A DNA stretch of 10,800 bases. Origin: an uncultured Methylobacteriaceae bacterium. GTDB taxonomy: Bacteria; Pseudomonadota; Alphaproteobacteria; Rhizobiales; Beijerinckiaceae. Shown in pieces: positions 1 through 6,335 of this stretch. The position numbers and the translations under genes were made by a program. The notes under the pieces were generated by a model. That model searched no databases and was not told the origin of the DNA. It saw nothing but the letters and a program-made list of their open reading frames with translations. Position 1 is the stretch's first letter; each line of letters begins with the position of its first letter. Location of the stretch: assembly GCA_937872715.1 (NCBI GenBank), contig CALMTJ010000282.1, positions 1-10,800 on the forward strand, given 5' to 3'.

Positions 1-66
1 CTCAGCTGGTAGAGCACCTCATTCGTAATGAGGGGGTCGGGGGTTCGAATCCCTCTTGCGGCACCA
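1..66 (+). tRNA. tRNA-Thr (CGU anticodon), 5' end outside the window
   Basis: This is the 3' portion of a tRNA. The anticodon arm reads CCTCA-TTCGTAA-TGAGG, a perfect 5-bp stem with a 7-nt loop and CGT at the anticodon position, so it decodes ACG (threonine). It is followed by a T arm (GGGGG-TTCGAAT-CCCTC), the 3' acceptor strand TTGCGGC, discriminator A and an encoded CCA at 64-66. The D arm is partly visible at the start (AGCTGGTAGAGC). Only the 5' acceptor strand is missing. tRNA 3' ends are common integration sites, but no integrase lies next to it here and its T-arm sequence is not repeated in the window. Confidence 0.95.
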
Positions 67-177
67 AGAGATTTCACGTTGCGCAATAGCTTAGGCCAGT
101 TTGGCTTGGGCGCACGTCCGGAGAAATCCGGCTTACGGACGCGCGGAGCTCGCGAACCACCCGTTTCAGGTCGCGGC
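67..177. other. Short intergenic spacer between tRNA and binding-protein gene, with a hairpin
   Basis: No gene is seen here. The arms CGTCCG (115-120) and CGGACG (136-141) are perfectly complementary, and a second pair, CCGG/CCGG (118-121 and 128-131), is nested in the same stretch. Neither side is followed by a T run, so an intrinsic terminator for either the tRNA or the minus-strand operon that ends at 178 is only possible. Confidence 0.3.
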
Positions 178-867
178 CTATGCGGCGTCCATGCCGTGGC
201 GACGCTTGACCTCGGCCGTCCCGCCGGACGTCATGAAGGCGAGGACGCCATCTGCGGCCTCGGCCTGCCGGCATGTCGCCGCTCTGCCCGCGGTGAAGAC
301 CGTGTCCGTCCCGAGCTCCGCGGGAAGGCGCCCGACGATGTCGATACCAGGTGCGCCGGCGAGCTCGCTGAGCTGCTGGAAGCCGATCTCAGCCTCGCCC
401 CTCTCCAGCAGGGAGGCGACCGGGATGCCGGGAGGGGCCTGAACGACGCGGCCGGCGAGCTCGTCGCCGATGCCCCATTTCGCCCAAAGGGTTTTCAGCA
501 TGTCGCCGCTCGGCCCCGTCGAGTAGGCGATCGACGGTGCGTCCAGCATCGCCTGCTTCAGGGCGTCTTCGTTCGAGACGTCCGGTCGCGGTCTTCCCGC
601 CCGGACGGCCGCCGCCATGAAGGAGCGGGCGAGCGCGACCTGGCTGCCCGCGGCGATGAAACCCTCGGCCTCGAGCGTATCCATGATTCTCGACGCCAAC
701 ACCACCAGGTCGACCCCTTCACCTGCCCGGACCCGCCTCGCGGCATCCACCCCTCCGACAGATTCGATGCGAAGCCGCACGCCCGAGCGATCTTCGTGGA
801 ATCGGGCGAGGTCGGCCAGGAGCGAGCGCGTCGCCATGGACGAGAGGCAGGTCAGGTGCTCGCTCAT
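178..867 (-). CDS. ModA-like (SBP_bac_11 type) substrate-binding-domain protein lacking a signal peptide
   Basis: A 229-aa protein resembling the periplasmic binding proteins of molybdate-type ABC transporters. The fold signature is visible as a beta strand followed by GGVDAARRVRAGEGVDLVVLA (broken at about residues 38-58, where ModA has G-[AS]-[VS]-x-x-[ML]-x-x-L-x-x-G-x-x-x-D-[VL]-x-[IV]), a second-lobe stretch around IAYSTGPSGDMLKTL, and IGFQQLSEL near residue 160, which corresponds to the I-G-x-x-Q-x-x-E-[IL] motif. It differs from ModA in that the N-terminus goes straight into the domain with no hydrophobic leader, Tat motif or lipobox, so it is probably cytoplasmic. No permease or ATPase gene is next to it. 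The ATG is preceded by GGAGGGTGAG. It is the last gene of the galB-like operon. Its role is unknown: it could sense or sequester a pathway intermediate, or be an orphan binding domain recruited for another activity. Confidence 0.8.
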   Translation of the reverse strand: MSEHLTCLSSMATRSLLADLARFHEDRSGVRLRIESVGGVDAARRVRAGEGVDLVVLASRIMDTLEAEGFIAAGSQVALARSFMAAAVRAGRPRPDVSNEDALKQAMLDAPSIAYSTGPSGDMLKTLWAKWGIGDELAGRVVQAPPGIPVASLLERGEAEIGFQQLSELAGAPGIDIVGRLPAELGTDTVFTAGRAATCRQAEAADGVLAFMTSGGTAEVKRRHGMDAA

Positions 868-947
868 TCCGATCTCACCCTCCGACGATGCATTCCGTCG
901 ACGTCAAGGAAGCCGGCTGGCTCGCAGGCTCGCCCGTCCCGTATCAT
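864..947 (-). CDS. Possible 27-aa leader ORF, stop overlapping the next start (ATGA)
   Basis: A short open frame fills most of the 115-bp gap between the dioxygenase and the binding-protein gene. Its ATG follows AAGGACGTC, a plausible ribosome site. Its TGA overlaps the ATG of the binding-protein gene as ATGA, the same junction type used elsewhere in this locus. The peptide is Arg-rich near its C-terminus (HRRRVRSE) and has no recognisable family. It may be a translational-coupling leader or simply chance in high-GC DNA. Nothing beyond position and spacing supports it. Confidence 0.18.
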   Translation of the reverse strand: MIRDGRACEPAGFLDVDGMHRRRVRSE

Positions 948-982
948 GACGTCCTTCCGTCGGTCGCTGCCCCCGCTGCCTT

Positions 983-1942
983 TCAGCGGTGTTCGACCGG
1001 CGGGGTGCCGTGCGTATGGAAGGACTCGATCGTCTTCAGACCCCAGGCCTGGCCCTTTCGGCGCTCCGCCTCCGTCCAGACGATCGGCTTCCAGTCGGGC
1101 GCGAGCACGAGCCGCGCTCCGGCATTCGCGACCTCGACGCGGTTGCCGCCGGGCTCGTACACGTAGAGGAAGAAGGTCTGCTGGACGGCGTGCTTGTGCG
1201 GTCCGGTCTCGATATGGACGCCGGCTTCGAGGAAGATGTCGGCCGCCCGCAGGATGTCCTCGCGGCTGTCCAGCGCATACGTGACGTGGTGGAAGCGGCC
1301 GGGCGTGTTCGTGTGGTCGCGCGTATAGGCGAAGTCGTAGCTCTTGTTGGTGAAGGTCACCCACATGCCGGCCTCGGTGCCGTCGTCCAGGATGATCTGC
1401 TCGGTCGTGCGTCCGCCGAGATAGGTCTCGAAGAAGGTGCGGTTCGCCCGGATATCGACCGCGAGCCCGTTGAAATGGTCGAGCCGGCGCACGTTGACGC
1501 CCCGCGCGGGATATCGCTGCGCCTGGTTCTTGAGCGCGGGCTTCAGCTCGGGCGGCGCCTGGTACCACTCGGTCTCGTAGTAGATTTCGATGACGTGTCC
1601 GTCCGGGTCGCGGCAGCGGAAGGCCGGGCCGTGGCCGATCTCGTTCTCGGTCCAGCCGATCTCGAAACCGGAGCCTTTCAGCGCCGCGACCCTGCGCTCC
1701 AGCGCCTGCGGGCTCCGGCACCGGAACGCCGCGTGGCCGAGCCCGGAGGTCTCCGACCCGGTGAGCACCAGCGAGTAGCGCTCGTAATCGTCCCAGCCGC
1801 GCAGGTAGACGGAATCGCCCTTCTGCCCGCTGACCGTCATGCCGAGGACGTCGACGAAGAACGACAGGCTCTTCTCCGGCACCGCGGAGTAGAGCTCGAT
1901 GTGGCCGAGATGCGCGATGTCGAGGACGGGTTCGGGCGACAT
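983..1942 (-). CDS. Type I extradiol ring-cleavage dioxygenase, XylE/catechol 2,3-dioxygenase-like (VOC family)
   Basis: A 319-aa protein of two vicinal-oxygen-chelate domains, the usual length for metapyrocatechase-type enzymes. The N-terminal domain spans about residues 8-125 and the catalytic domain about 152-275. Aligning by spacing with XylE gives the Fe(II) ligands His156 (RRLDHFNG), His219 (GRFHHVTY) and Glu270 (PGGNRVEV). The second-shell residues are His251 and Tyr260, so the active site appears complete. Such enzymes insert O2 next to the vicinal diol of catechols. The ATG is preceded by AGGAGC at 8-nt spacing. The gene lies 64 bp after the aldolase gene and likely belongs to the same operon. 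The GalB-like and aldolase neighbours suggest a carboxylated catechol-type substrate; protocatechuate or gallate cleavage is more often done by the unrelated LigAB/GalA (type II) family. The family is clear, the substrate is inferred. Confidence 0.9.
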   Translation of the reverse strand: MSPEPVLDIAHLGHIELYSAVPEKSLSFFVDVLGMTVSGQKGDSVYLRGWDDYERYSLVLTGSETSGLGHAAFRCRSPQALERRVAALKGSGFEIGWTENEIGHGPAFRCRDPDGHVIEIYYETEWYQAPPELKPALKNQAQRYPARGVNVRRLDHFNGLAVDIRANRTFFETYLGGRTTEQIILDDGTEAGMWVTFTNKSYDFAYTRDHTNTPGRFHHVTYALDSREDILRAADIFLEAGVHIETGPHKHAVQQTFFLYVYEPGGNRVEVANAGARLVLAPDWKPIVWTEAERRKGQAWGLKTIESFHTHGTPPVEHR

Positions 1943-2006
1943 GGAAAGCTCCTGGAAGGGTGCAGCCCCGCTCCCGGCGGCGCGGCCCGATCTGTCGAAC
2001 GATCAA

Positions 2007-2696
2007 TCAGGCCGGCGGATCGTCGAGGTAGACGAGACCGGCCGCGGCCAGCGGCTCGCGCATCCCGTAGAGGTCGAGGCCGAGTTCGCCGGCCGCGAGC
2101 CGCGCGCGCTTGTCGGCCTCGTTCGCGGTGCGGGCATCGGCCTTGGCGGCGACGGCGCCCGCATCCGCGTGCGGCACCACGACGACCCCGTCGTCATCCG
2201 CCACGACGGCGTCGCCCGGCCGTACGAGCGCACCCGCGCAGACCACCGGCAGGTTCACGTTGCCGAGCGTCGCCTTGACGGTGCCCTTCGAGGAGACCGC
2301 GCGAGACCAGACCGGAAAGCCCATCTCCTGCAGCGAGCGGACGTCGCGGCAGCCGGCGTCGATCACGAGCCCCACGACGCCGCGCGCCTTGAGCGAAGTC
2401 GCCAGGAGGTCGCCGAACATGCCGTCCGTGTTGTCGGTCGTGACGCCCACCACCAGGATGTCGCCCGCCCGGCATTGTTCGACGGCGACGTGCAGCATCC
2501 AGTTGTCGCCCGGCTGCGCCAGCGCCGTCACGGCATTGCCGGCGACCGATGCCCCGGGCCAGACGGGGCGCATGTAGGTCTTCATCAGGCCGGTCCGCCC
2601 CATCGCCTCGTGCACGGTCGACACGCCGTGCGATGCGAGGGTCGACAGCGCCTCCGGGGCGAGGCGCGGGATGTTGCGGACCACGACCGTCTTCAT
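2007..2696 (-). CDS. RraA-family 4-carboxy-4-hydroxy-2-oxoadipate (HMG/CHA-type) aldolase
   Basis: A 229-aa class II (metal-dependent) pyruvate aldolase of the RraA fold. The family cleaves 4-carboxy-4-hydroxy-2-oxoadipate to pyruvate plus oxaloacetate and often also decarboxylates oxaloacetate (LigK, GalC, ProA). The signature is intact: GDLLAT at 95-100, followed by VIDAGCRD, placing the conserved Asp at 113, the catalytic Arg at 117 and the metal-binding Asp at 118. The N-terminus (LASHGVSTVHEAMGR) also matches. The start is fixed by ATGA overlap with the stop of the upstream galB-like gene, so translation is probably coupled; the open frame continues upstream but only as shadow of galB. 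RraA proper (the RNase E regulator) is shorter, about 160 aa, and does not fit the length or the neighbours. The pairing with a GalB homologue makes the aldolase reading strong. Confidence 0.9.
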   Translation of the reverse strand: MKTVVVRNIPRLAPEALSTLASHGVSTVHEAMGRTGLMKTYMRPVWPGASVAGNAVTALAQPGDNWMLHVAVEQCRAGDILVVGVTTDNTDGMFGDLLATSLKARGVVGLVIDAGCRDVRSLQEMGFPVWSRAVSSKGTVKATLGNVNLPVVCAGALVRPGDAVVADDDGVVVVPHADAGAVAAKADARTANEADKRARLAAGELGLDLYGMREPLAAAGLVYLDDPPA

Positions 2697-3415
2697 GCGA
2701 GTTCCTCGAGCGCCTGCGGAAACAGGCGCTGGTAGGCCTCGCCGTAGGTCATGGGCCGGCCCGAATTGCGGCCACCCTGGACGCCGCGGTTCAGGGCGAC
2801 CCGCGTGTAGTATTCCCAGAGATGCTTCTGGGCGGCGAGCACCTGGAAGGCCTCGTACTTCGTGTCCCAGACCTCGTCGATGTTGAGGATCGCGGTCGGC
2901 TTGAAGTTGCACTGCTCCGGCTGGTGGGGCTCGAACAGGAAGACCGGCGGCGCCGCGTAGGAGCGCTCCGGATCCGGCTTGTGGCCCGCGGCCTGCGCGA
3001 TCACCCGCGCCTCCTGCGCGAGGTGGGCCGCGACCGGGTGGTCGAAATTGTACGGGTCCTCCAGCGCGTGCGTCAGCACGAAGGAGGGCTTCTCCTCGCG
3101 GTAGATGTCGACCAGCCGGTCGAGCACCGCCTCGCCAGGGCGGAGCGGATAGTCTCCCACGTCGAAGAACTCGATGCCGGCGCCGAGCACGGCTGCGGCC
3201 CGTTCGGCCTCCTTGCGGCGCTGCGCCTTCACGTCCTCCATGCGGATCCCCGCCTTCTTCCACGCCCACTGGCTCTCGCCGCGCTCCCCGAAGGAGAGGC
3301 ACGCGATCTTCATGCGGTAGCCCTTGCGGGCATGGAGCGCGACCGCGCCGCCGGCCCGCCAGACGAAATCGCCCGGATGGGCCGTGACGACGAGGCCGGT
3401 TTTCTGCTGTGACAT
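2693..3415 (-). CDS. galB: GalB-like 4-oxalomesaconate hydratase (PIG-L deacetylase superfamily)
   Basis: A 240-aa protein of the PIG-L/LmbE fold. Most members deacetylate N-acetyl sugars using an AHPDDE zinc motif; here the motif reads AHPGDFVWRAGG (His13, Asp16) and lacks the usual acidic residue after Asp. That departure, the FEPHQPEQCNFKP segment (161-173) and the DHPVAAH segment (125-131) are characteristic of GalB of Pseudomonas putida, which hydrates 4-oxalomesaconate to 4-carboxy-4-hydroxy-2-oxoadipate. Zn ligands are most likely His13, Asp16 and a His in the 126-131 segment. The product is the substrate of the aldolase encoded by the next gene, which overlaps it by 4 bp. It is the first gene of the operon facing away from lysR, so the divergent spacer probably holds its promoter. 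GAGGAG lies about 13 nt before the ATG. An LmbE-type deacetylase is the alternative but is less likely. Confidence 0.85.
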   Translation of the reverse strand: MSQQKTGLVVTAHPGDFVWRAGGAVALHARKGYRMKIACLSFGERGESQWAWKKAGIRMEDVKAQRRKEAERAAAVLGAGIEFFDVGDYPLRPGEAVLDRLVDIYREEKPSFVLTHALEDPYNFDHPVAAHLAQEARVIAQAAGHKPDPERSYAAPPVFLFEPHQPEQCNFKPTAILNIDEVWDTKYEAFQVLAAQKHLWEYYTRVALNRGVQGGRNSGRPMTYGEAYQRLFPQALEELA

Positions 3416-3558
3416 GTGGGCGCCGGGTCTCCTCGCGCCGGAGCAGGCGCGGACGCTTCCCTATGTCCGACGAGCGGGGAGCCACAAATGAATTGAATGG
3501 GCGATTGCACCGCCTTCATTCAGCAATCGGCGGGTGGTAGCTGGCGGGACATCGGGGT
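3416..3558. promoter_or_regulatory. Divergent promoter/operator region between galB-like operon and lysR
   Basis: A 143-bp gap between two divergent genes, the standard place for LysR-type binding sites. A local AT-richer patch (3486-3525) stands out from the GC-rich surroundings and contains the paired repeats described separately. I could not pick convincing -35/-10 hexamers for either direction. Confidence 0.6.
3494..3529. repeat. Two interleaved inverted repeats, candidate LysR operator
   Basis: TGAATG (3494-3499) pairs with CATTCA (3517-3522), and CGATTGC (3502-3508) pairs with GCAATCG (3523-3529). Both are perfect, and they interleave (A-B-A'-B') rather than nest. ATTGC(N14)GCAAT within the second pair is the dyad closest in style to a LysR-type site; a strict T-N11-A consensus box is not clear-cut. 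Its position just upstream of the LysR-family gene supports an operator role. Confidence 0.45.
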
Positions 3559-4482
3559 GTGAGCGCTCGGATGAGGGTGGATTTCCTGGGTCTCGAAGCG
3601 TTCCTGAGCGTGGCGCATTGGGGAAGCTTCAACCGCGCGGCGGGGCACCTCAACCTGTCGCAGACGGCGCTCAGCCATCGTCTCCGCAAGCTCGAGGACG
3701 ATCTGGGCGTCAAGCTCCTGTCGCGGACGACGCGACGCCTCGCCTTGACCTCTGCGGGTCTCGACCTGCTACCGACGGCTCAGCGGCTCGTCTCCGAACT
3801 CACGGCCTCTCTCGACGGCCTGCGTGCGGGAGGCCGCGCCCGGCAGGAGCGGCTGGCGATCGGGTGCCTTCCCACCATCGCCAAGCACCATCTCCCGCGC
3901 ATCCTCCGCGAATTCGAGGCTGGCCTACCCGGTGTGGCCGTCCGCGTCTTCGACAACTCGGCGAGCGAGATCGTCGAGCGCGTGCTGGCGGGCGATGCCG
4001 AGTTCGGCATCACGATCGTGTCGACGAACCGCTGGGACCTGGAGATCACGCCCCTTCTCAAGGAGCCCTTCGTGCTCGTCTGCGCGGCGGATCACGCGTT
4101 GGCGGGACACGCCTCCGTCGCCTGGCCGATGCTGGAAGGCGTGCCCCTCATTCGCATCAGCCAGCAGACCGGAAATCGCTTCCTGATCGACGACGCGCTC
4201 GGCAATCGTCGGGAACTGATGAACTGGCAATACGAGGTCCAGCATGTCGGGACCGCGCTGGGCATGGTGCAGGCCGGCGTCGGCCTGACGGTCGTGCCGC
4301 GTCTCGGAATCGACCTCACGGACGAGCCGGGCCTCGCGGCCGTGACGCTGCGCAATCCCGGCATCGTCCGCTCGCTCGGCATCGTGGCGAGACGCGGACA
4401 TCCTCTCTCGCCCGCCGCCGAGGCTCTGGCCGCGATCGTTCACGGACACCTCAGGAAGCTCGATCGCGCCATTCGTGAGTGA
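3559..4482 (+). CDS. LysR-family transcriptional regulator
   Basis: A 307-aa protein of normal LysR length. The winged helix-turn-helix fills about residues 8-66: LGLEAFLSVAHWGSFNRAAG, then LNLSQTALSHRLRKLEDDLG (32-50), KLLSRTTRRLALT. A PBP2-like effector domain follows from about residue 95 to 300. The GTG start gives the full frame; an ATG 12 bp downstream (Met5 at 3571) is equally possible since neither has a strong ribosome site. It is divergent from the galB-like operon and directly precedes the dehydrogenase gene on its own strand, the typical arrangement for an activator of the adjacent catabolic operon that responds to a pathway substrate or intermediate. The effector cannot be named from sequence. 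Confidence 0.93.
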   Translation: MSARMRVDFLGLEAFLSVAHWGSFNRAAGHLNLSQTALSHRLRKLEDDLGVKLLSRTTRRLALTSAGLDLLPTAQRLVSELTASLDGLRAGGRARQERLAIGCLPTIAKHHLPRILREFEAGLPGVAVRVFDNSASEIVERVLAGDAEFGITIVSTNRWDLEITPLLKEPFVLVCAADHALAGHASVAWPMLEGVPLIRISQQTGNRFLIDDALGNRRELMNWQYEVQHVGTALGMVQAGVGLTVVPRLGIDLTDEPGLAAVTLRNPGIVRSLGIVARRGHPLSPAAEALAAIVHGHLRKLDRAIRE

Positions 4483-4549
4483 AACGCCGACATCCAGCGA
4501 TTCCCCTCATTTGCCTCGGGCTTCGAAAACGCGGAAAGGCGGAGGCCGG

Positions 4550-4555
4550 AGGAGG
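4550..4555 (+). promoter_or_regulatory. Ribosome binding site that fixes the dehydrogenase start
   Basis: A perfect AGGAGG lies 9 nt before the ATG at 4565. It argues against the longer in-frame GTG at 4475, which would overlap the end of lysR and add a 30-residue basic, low-complexity leader before the Rossmann fold. Confidence 0.75.
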
Positions 4556-4564
4556 CCCAAGCCC

Positions 4565-5395
4565 ATGCCGCCATCGATCGACATCGCCATCATCGGGTTC
4601 GGCGAGGTAGGACGCATCTTCGCGCACGACCTCTCCCGAAATGGCGCCCGCGTCGCCGCTTACGACCTCACCTTCGATGGCCAGGACGGCATCGGCCGAC
4701 GGCAGGCCGCGCACGGGACGGGCGTTCGCGCCGGGCGCAACGCCGCGGACGCATGCTCGGGCGCCCACCTCGTGATCTCGGCCGTCACCGCCGATGCGGC
4801 CGAGAGCGTGGCGCGGGATGCTGCATCGTTCCTGCGCCCGGGGCAGATCTATCTCGACATCAACTCGGCCGCCCCCTCTACGAAGCGTCGCTCGGCCGAC
4901 GCCATGGCACCGTCAGGGGCGTGCTTCGTCGAGGGCGCGGTCATGGCCTCCGTCCCCGGACCACGCATCGCGGTTCCCATATTGGGCGGAGGCCGTGAGG
5001 CTCGCCGGGCGGCGGATCTGCTCAACCCGCTCGGGATGTCGATCACCCCCGTCTCCGACGAGGTCGGGCGCGCCTCCGCGACCAAGCTCTGCCGCAGCAT
5101 CATGATCAAGGGGATCGAGGCGCTGATCCTCGACTGCGCCGCCGCGGCCGAGAGGTGGGGCGTCTCGGACGATGTCTTCGCCAGCCTCGGCGCCACGTTC
5201 CCGTCGATCGACTGGGCCAAGCTCGCCGTCGACATGGCGAAGCGCGTACAGGATCACGGGATCAGGCGAGCCGCCGAGATGCGCGAGGCAGCCCAGATGC
5301 TGACGGAGATCGGACGCGACCCGGTCCTGAGCCTCGCGGTCGCCGACCGTCAGGAAGCGGGCGCGCGTCCCCGCGCGCCTGCGGCCTCGGCCTGA
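4565..5395 (+). CDS. NAD(P)-dependent 6PGDH/beta-hydroxyacid-dehydrogenase-like oxidoreductase with DUF1932 C-terminal domain
   Basis: A 276-aa protein. The Rossmann dinucleotide-binding loop is at residues 9-16 (IIGFGEVG). The substrate-binding signature of the beta-hydroxyacid dehydrogenase family is present as YLDINSAAPSTK (96-107). The helix SATKLCRSIMIKG puts the expected catalytic Lys at 174. The C-terminal all-helical part, with IEALILDCAAAAERWGV and HGIRRAAEMREAA, is DUF1932-like rather than the usual NAD_binding_11 domain. Asp34 after the second strand (AAYDLTF) mildly favours NAD over NADP. It follows lysR by 82 bp on the same strand and may be co-transcribed. It probably oxidises or reduces a hydroxy- or oxo-acid intermediate, or an aldehyde arising from extradiol cleavage, but it is not in the LigC family known for that step. 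The family is secure, the substrate unknown. Confidence 0.88.
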   Translation: MPPSIDIAIIGFGEVGRIFAHDLSRNGARVAAYDLTFDGQDGIGRRQAAHGTGVRAGRNAADACSGAHLVISAVTADAAESVARDAASFLRPGQIYLDINSAAPSTKRRSADAMAPSGACFVEGAVMASVPGPRIAVPILGGGREARRAADLLNPLGMSITPVSDEVGRASATKLCRSIMIKGIEALILDCAAAAERWGVSDDVFASLGATFPSIDWAKLAVDMAKRVQDHGIRRAAEMREAAQMLTEIGRDPVLSLAVADRQEAGARPRAPAASA

Positions 5396-5400
5396 CCAGC

Positions 5401-5415
5401 CGACCGGTTCGGTCG
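5401..5415. terminator. Hairpin between convergent genes, weak terminator candidate
   Basis: CGACCG-GTT-CGGTCG is a perfect 6-bp stem located 6 nt after the dehydrogenase stop, in the 67-bp convergent gap before the alpha/beta-hydrolase stop. Position suits a bidirectional terminator, but there is no T run on either side and the loop is only 3 nt. Confidence 0.35.
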
Positions 5416-5462
5416 CTGTCCGGCACGTTCCCGGATGGGCCTACGCCTCAGGTCGGCGTCCT

Positions 5463-6335
5463 TCAGGCTCGCCCGATCGTCGTCGCGACCGCCTGGACGA
5501 GGGTGCTGTGCGGGTCGGCGAGATCGAGGGCGATGTCGAAATGGTTGCGCCGAGGTGCCGAGACGTAGCGGGTTCGGCAGCCGGCCTCCGCGCAGACGCG
5601 GAAGAAGACGTCCGTCTGACGCTTCGCGGCCTCGGATTCGTACTCGCCGCAGGTCAGCACGACCTCCGTCGCCGGGGACGGCGGATGCCGCACGGGGCTG
5701 AGCGCGGCGATCAGGCGTGGATCTAAGCCCCGCCAGGCGGGGTCGGAGGCGGGCACGGTCGCGAGGTCGAACAGGCCGCTGACGAGGAGCGTCATGACGG
5801 GAGGAGGCCGGCCGGTATCCGCTGCGCCGACCATCGCGGCCAGATGCGCGCCCTCCGCATATCCGCACAGCGCGAGGCGGCCGGGATCGCCGCCGTAGCG
5901 GCCGATCTCGGCACGGATCCACGCGGCCGCGCGACGGCACCGGTCGAACCTCGCCGCGACGGAGGTCGCCGACGGCGAACCGTGATTGACGCAGACCGTC
6001 AGGATCCCGCGCTCGGCCATCGCGGGTGCCAGGTAGGCGCTCTCGCGTGCCCCGTTCGGACCGTCGGATTCGCCGTGGAAATGGACGAGCACGGGGTGCG
6101 GTCCCGCGCCGGCGGGCCGGTAGATGTCGAGCCACGCGTCGCCGCCATCGGCGTAGGCGATGCCCAGAGCGTGATCGAGGCTGCGTCGCGCGCGATCGGC
6201 GCGATCGGCCAAGTCGGCCAATATGGCGCCGGCCTCCGGCACCGCCGCGCGGGCGTCCAGGCCATGGTCGGACAGGGAAGCGGCCGTCAGCGTCGCGTCG
6301 CTCGTCGCCTCGCTGACCCGCCGCGAACCGCTCAA
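5463..6335 (-). CDS. Alpha/beta-hydrolase-fold protein (formamidase/carboxylesterase-like) with the nucleophile Ser replaced by Ala
   Basis: A 290-aa protein if started at the TTG that overlaps the upstream stop as TTGA; an in-frame GTG at 6242 would give 259 aa but cut the ARAAVPEAGAIL segment typical of this family. The body follows the kynurenine-formamidase/BD-FAE pattern: ADGGDAWLDIYRP, oxyanion region VHFHGESDGPNG, RYGGDPGRLALCGYAEGAHL, CGEYESEAAKRQ and the catalytic-His segment RRNHFDIALDLADP (His265). At the nucleophile elbow, where relatives have G-H-S-A-G-[GA]-H, this protein has G-Y-A-E-G-A-H: Ala160, codon GCG at 5856-5858. The usual HGG oxyanion motif is also changed (HGE). It may therefore be catalytically altered, a non-hydrolytic lyase or binding partner, or inactive. 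It is last in the six-gene operon. The fold is confident; activity is doubtful. Confidence 0.82.
   Translation of the reverse strand: MSGSRRVSEATSDATLTAASLSDHGLDARAAVPEAGAILADLADRADRARRSLDHALGIAYADGGDAWLDIYRPAGAGPHPVLVHFHGESDGPNGARESAYLAPAMAERGILTVCVNHGSPSATSVAARFDRCRRAAAWIRAEIGRYGGDPGRLALCGYAEGAHLAAMVGAADTGRPPPVMTLLVSGLFDLATVPASDPAWRGLDPRLIAALSPVRHPPSPATEVVLTCGEYESEAAKRQTDVFFRVCAEAGCRTRYVSAPRRNHFDIALDLADPHSTLVQAVATTIGRA

Noticed and set aside
1..66. Genomic-island attachment site at the tRNA-Thr 3' end
   Set aside because: No integrase is adjacent and the tRNA 3' sequence is not repeated in the window, so there is no evidence of integration within what can be seen.
864..2006. A 380-codon minus-strand frame covering the dioxygenase gene in another frame
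   Set aside because: The product is Arg-rich low complexity; the dioxygenase frame has the full set of metal ligands. Only the last 27 codons, in the gap, were kept as a weak candidate.
989..2278. Long plus-strand open frame (429 codons) across the dioxygenase and aldolase genes
   Set aside because: It crosses two well-supported minus-strand genes and their spacer; the composition is shadow-like and there is no family match.
2007..2696. RNase E inhibitor RraA
   Set aside because: The length (229 aa) and the galB partner fit the HMG/CHA aldolase branch; true RraA is shorter and sits in other contexts.
2007..3485. Long minus-strand frame suggesting a 492-aa fusion upstream of the aldolase
   Set aside because: Everything before Met at 2696 is an off-frame shadow of the galB-like gene; the ATGA overlap gives the real start.
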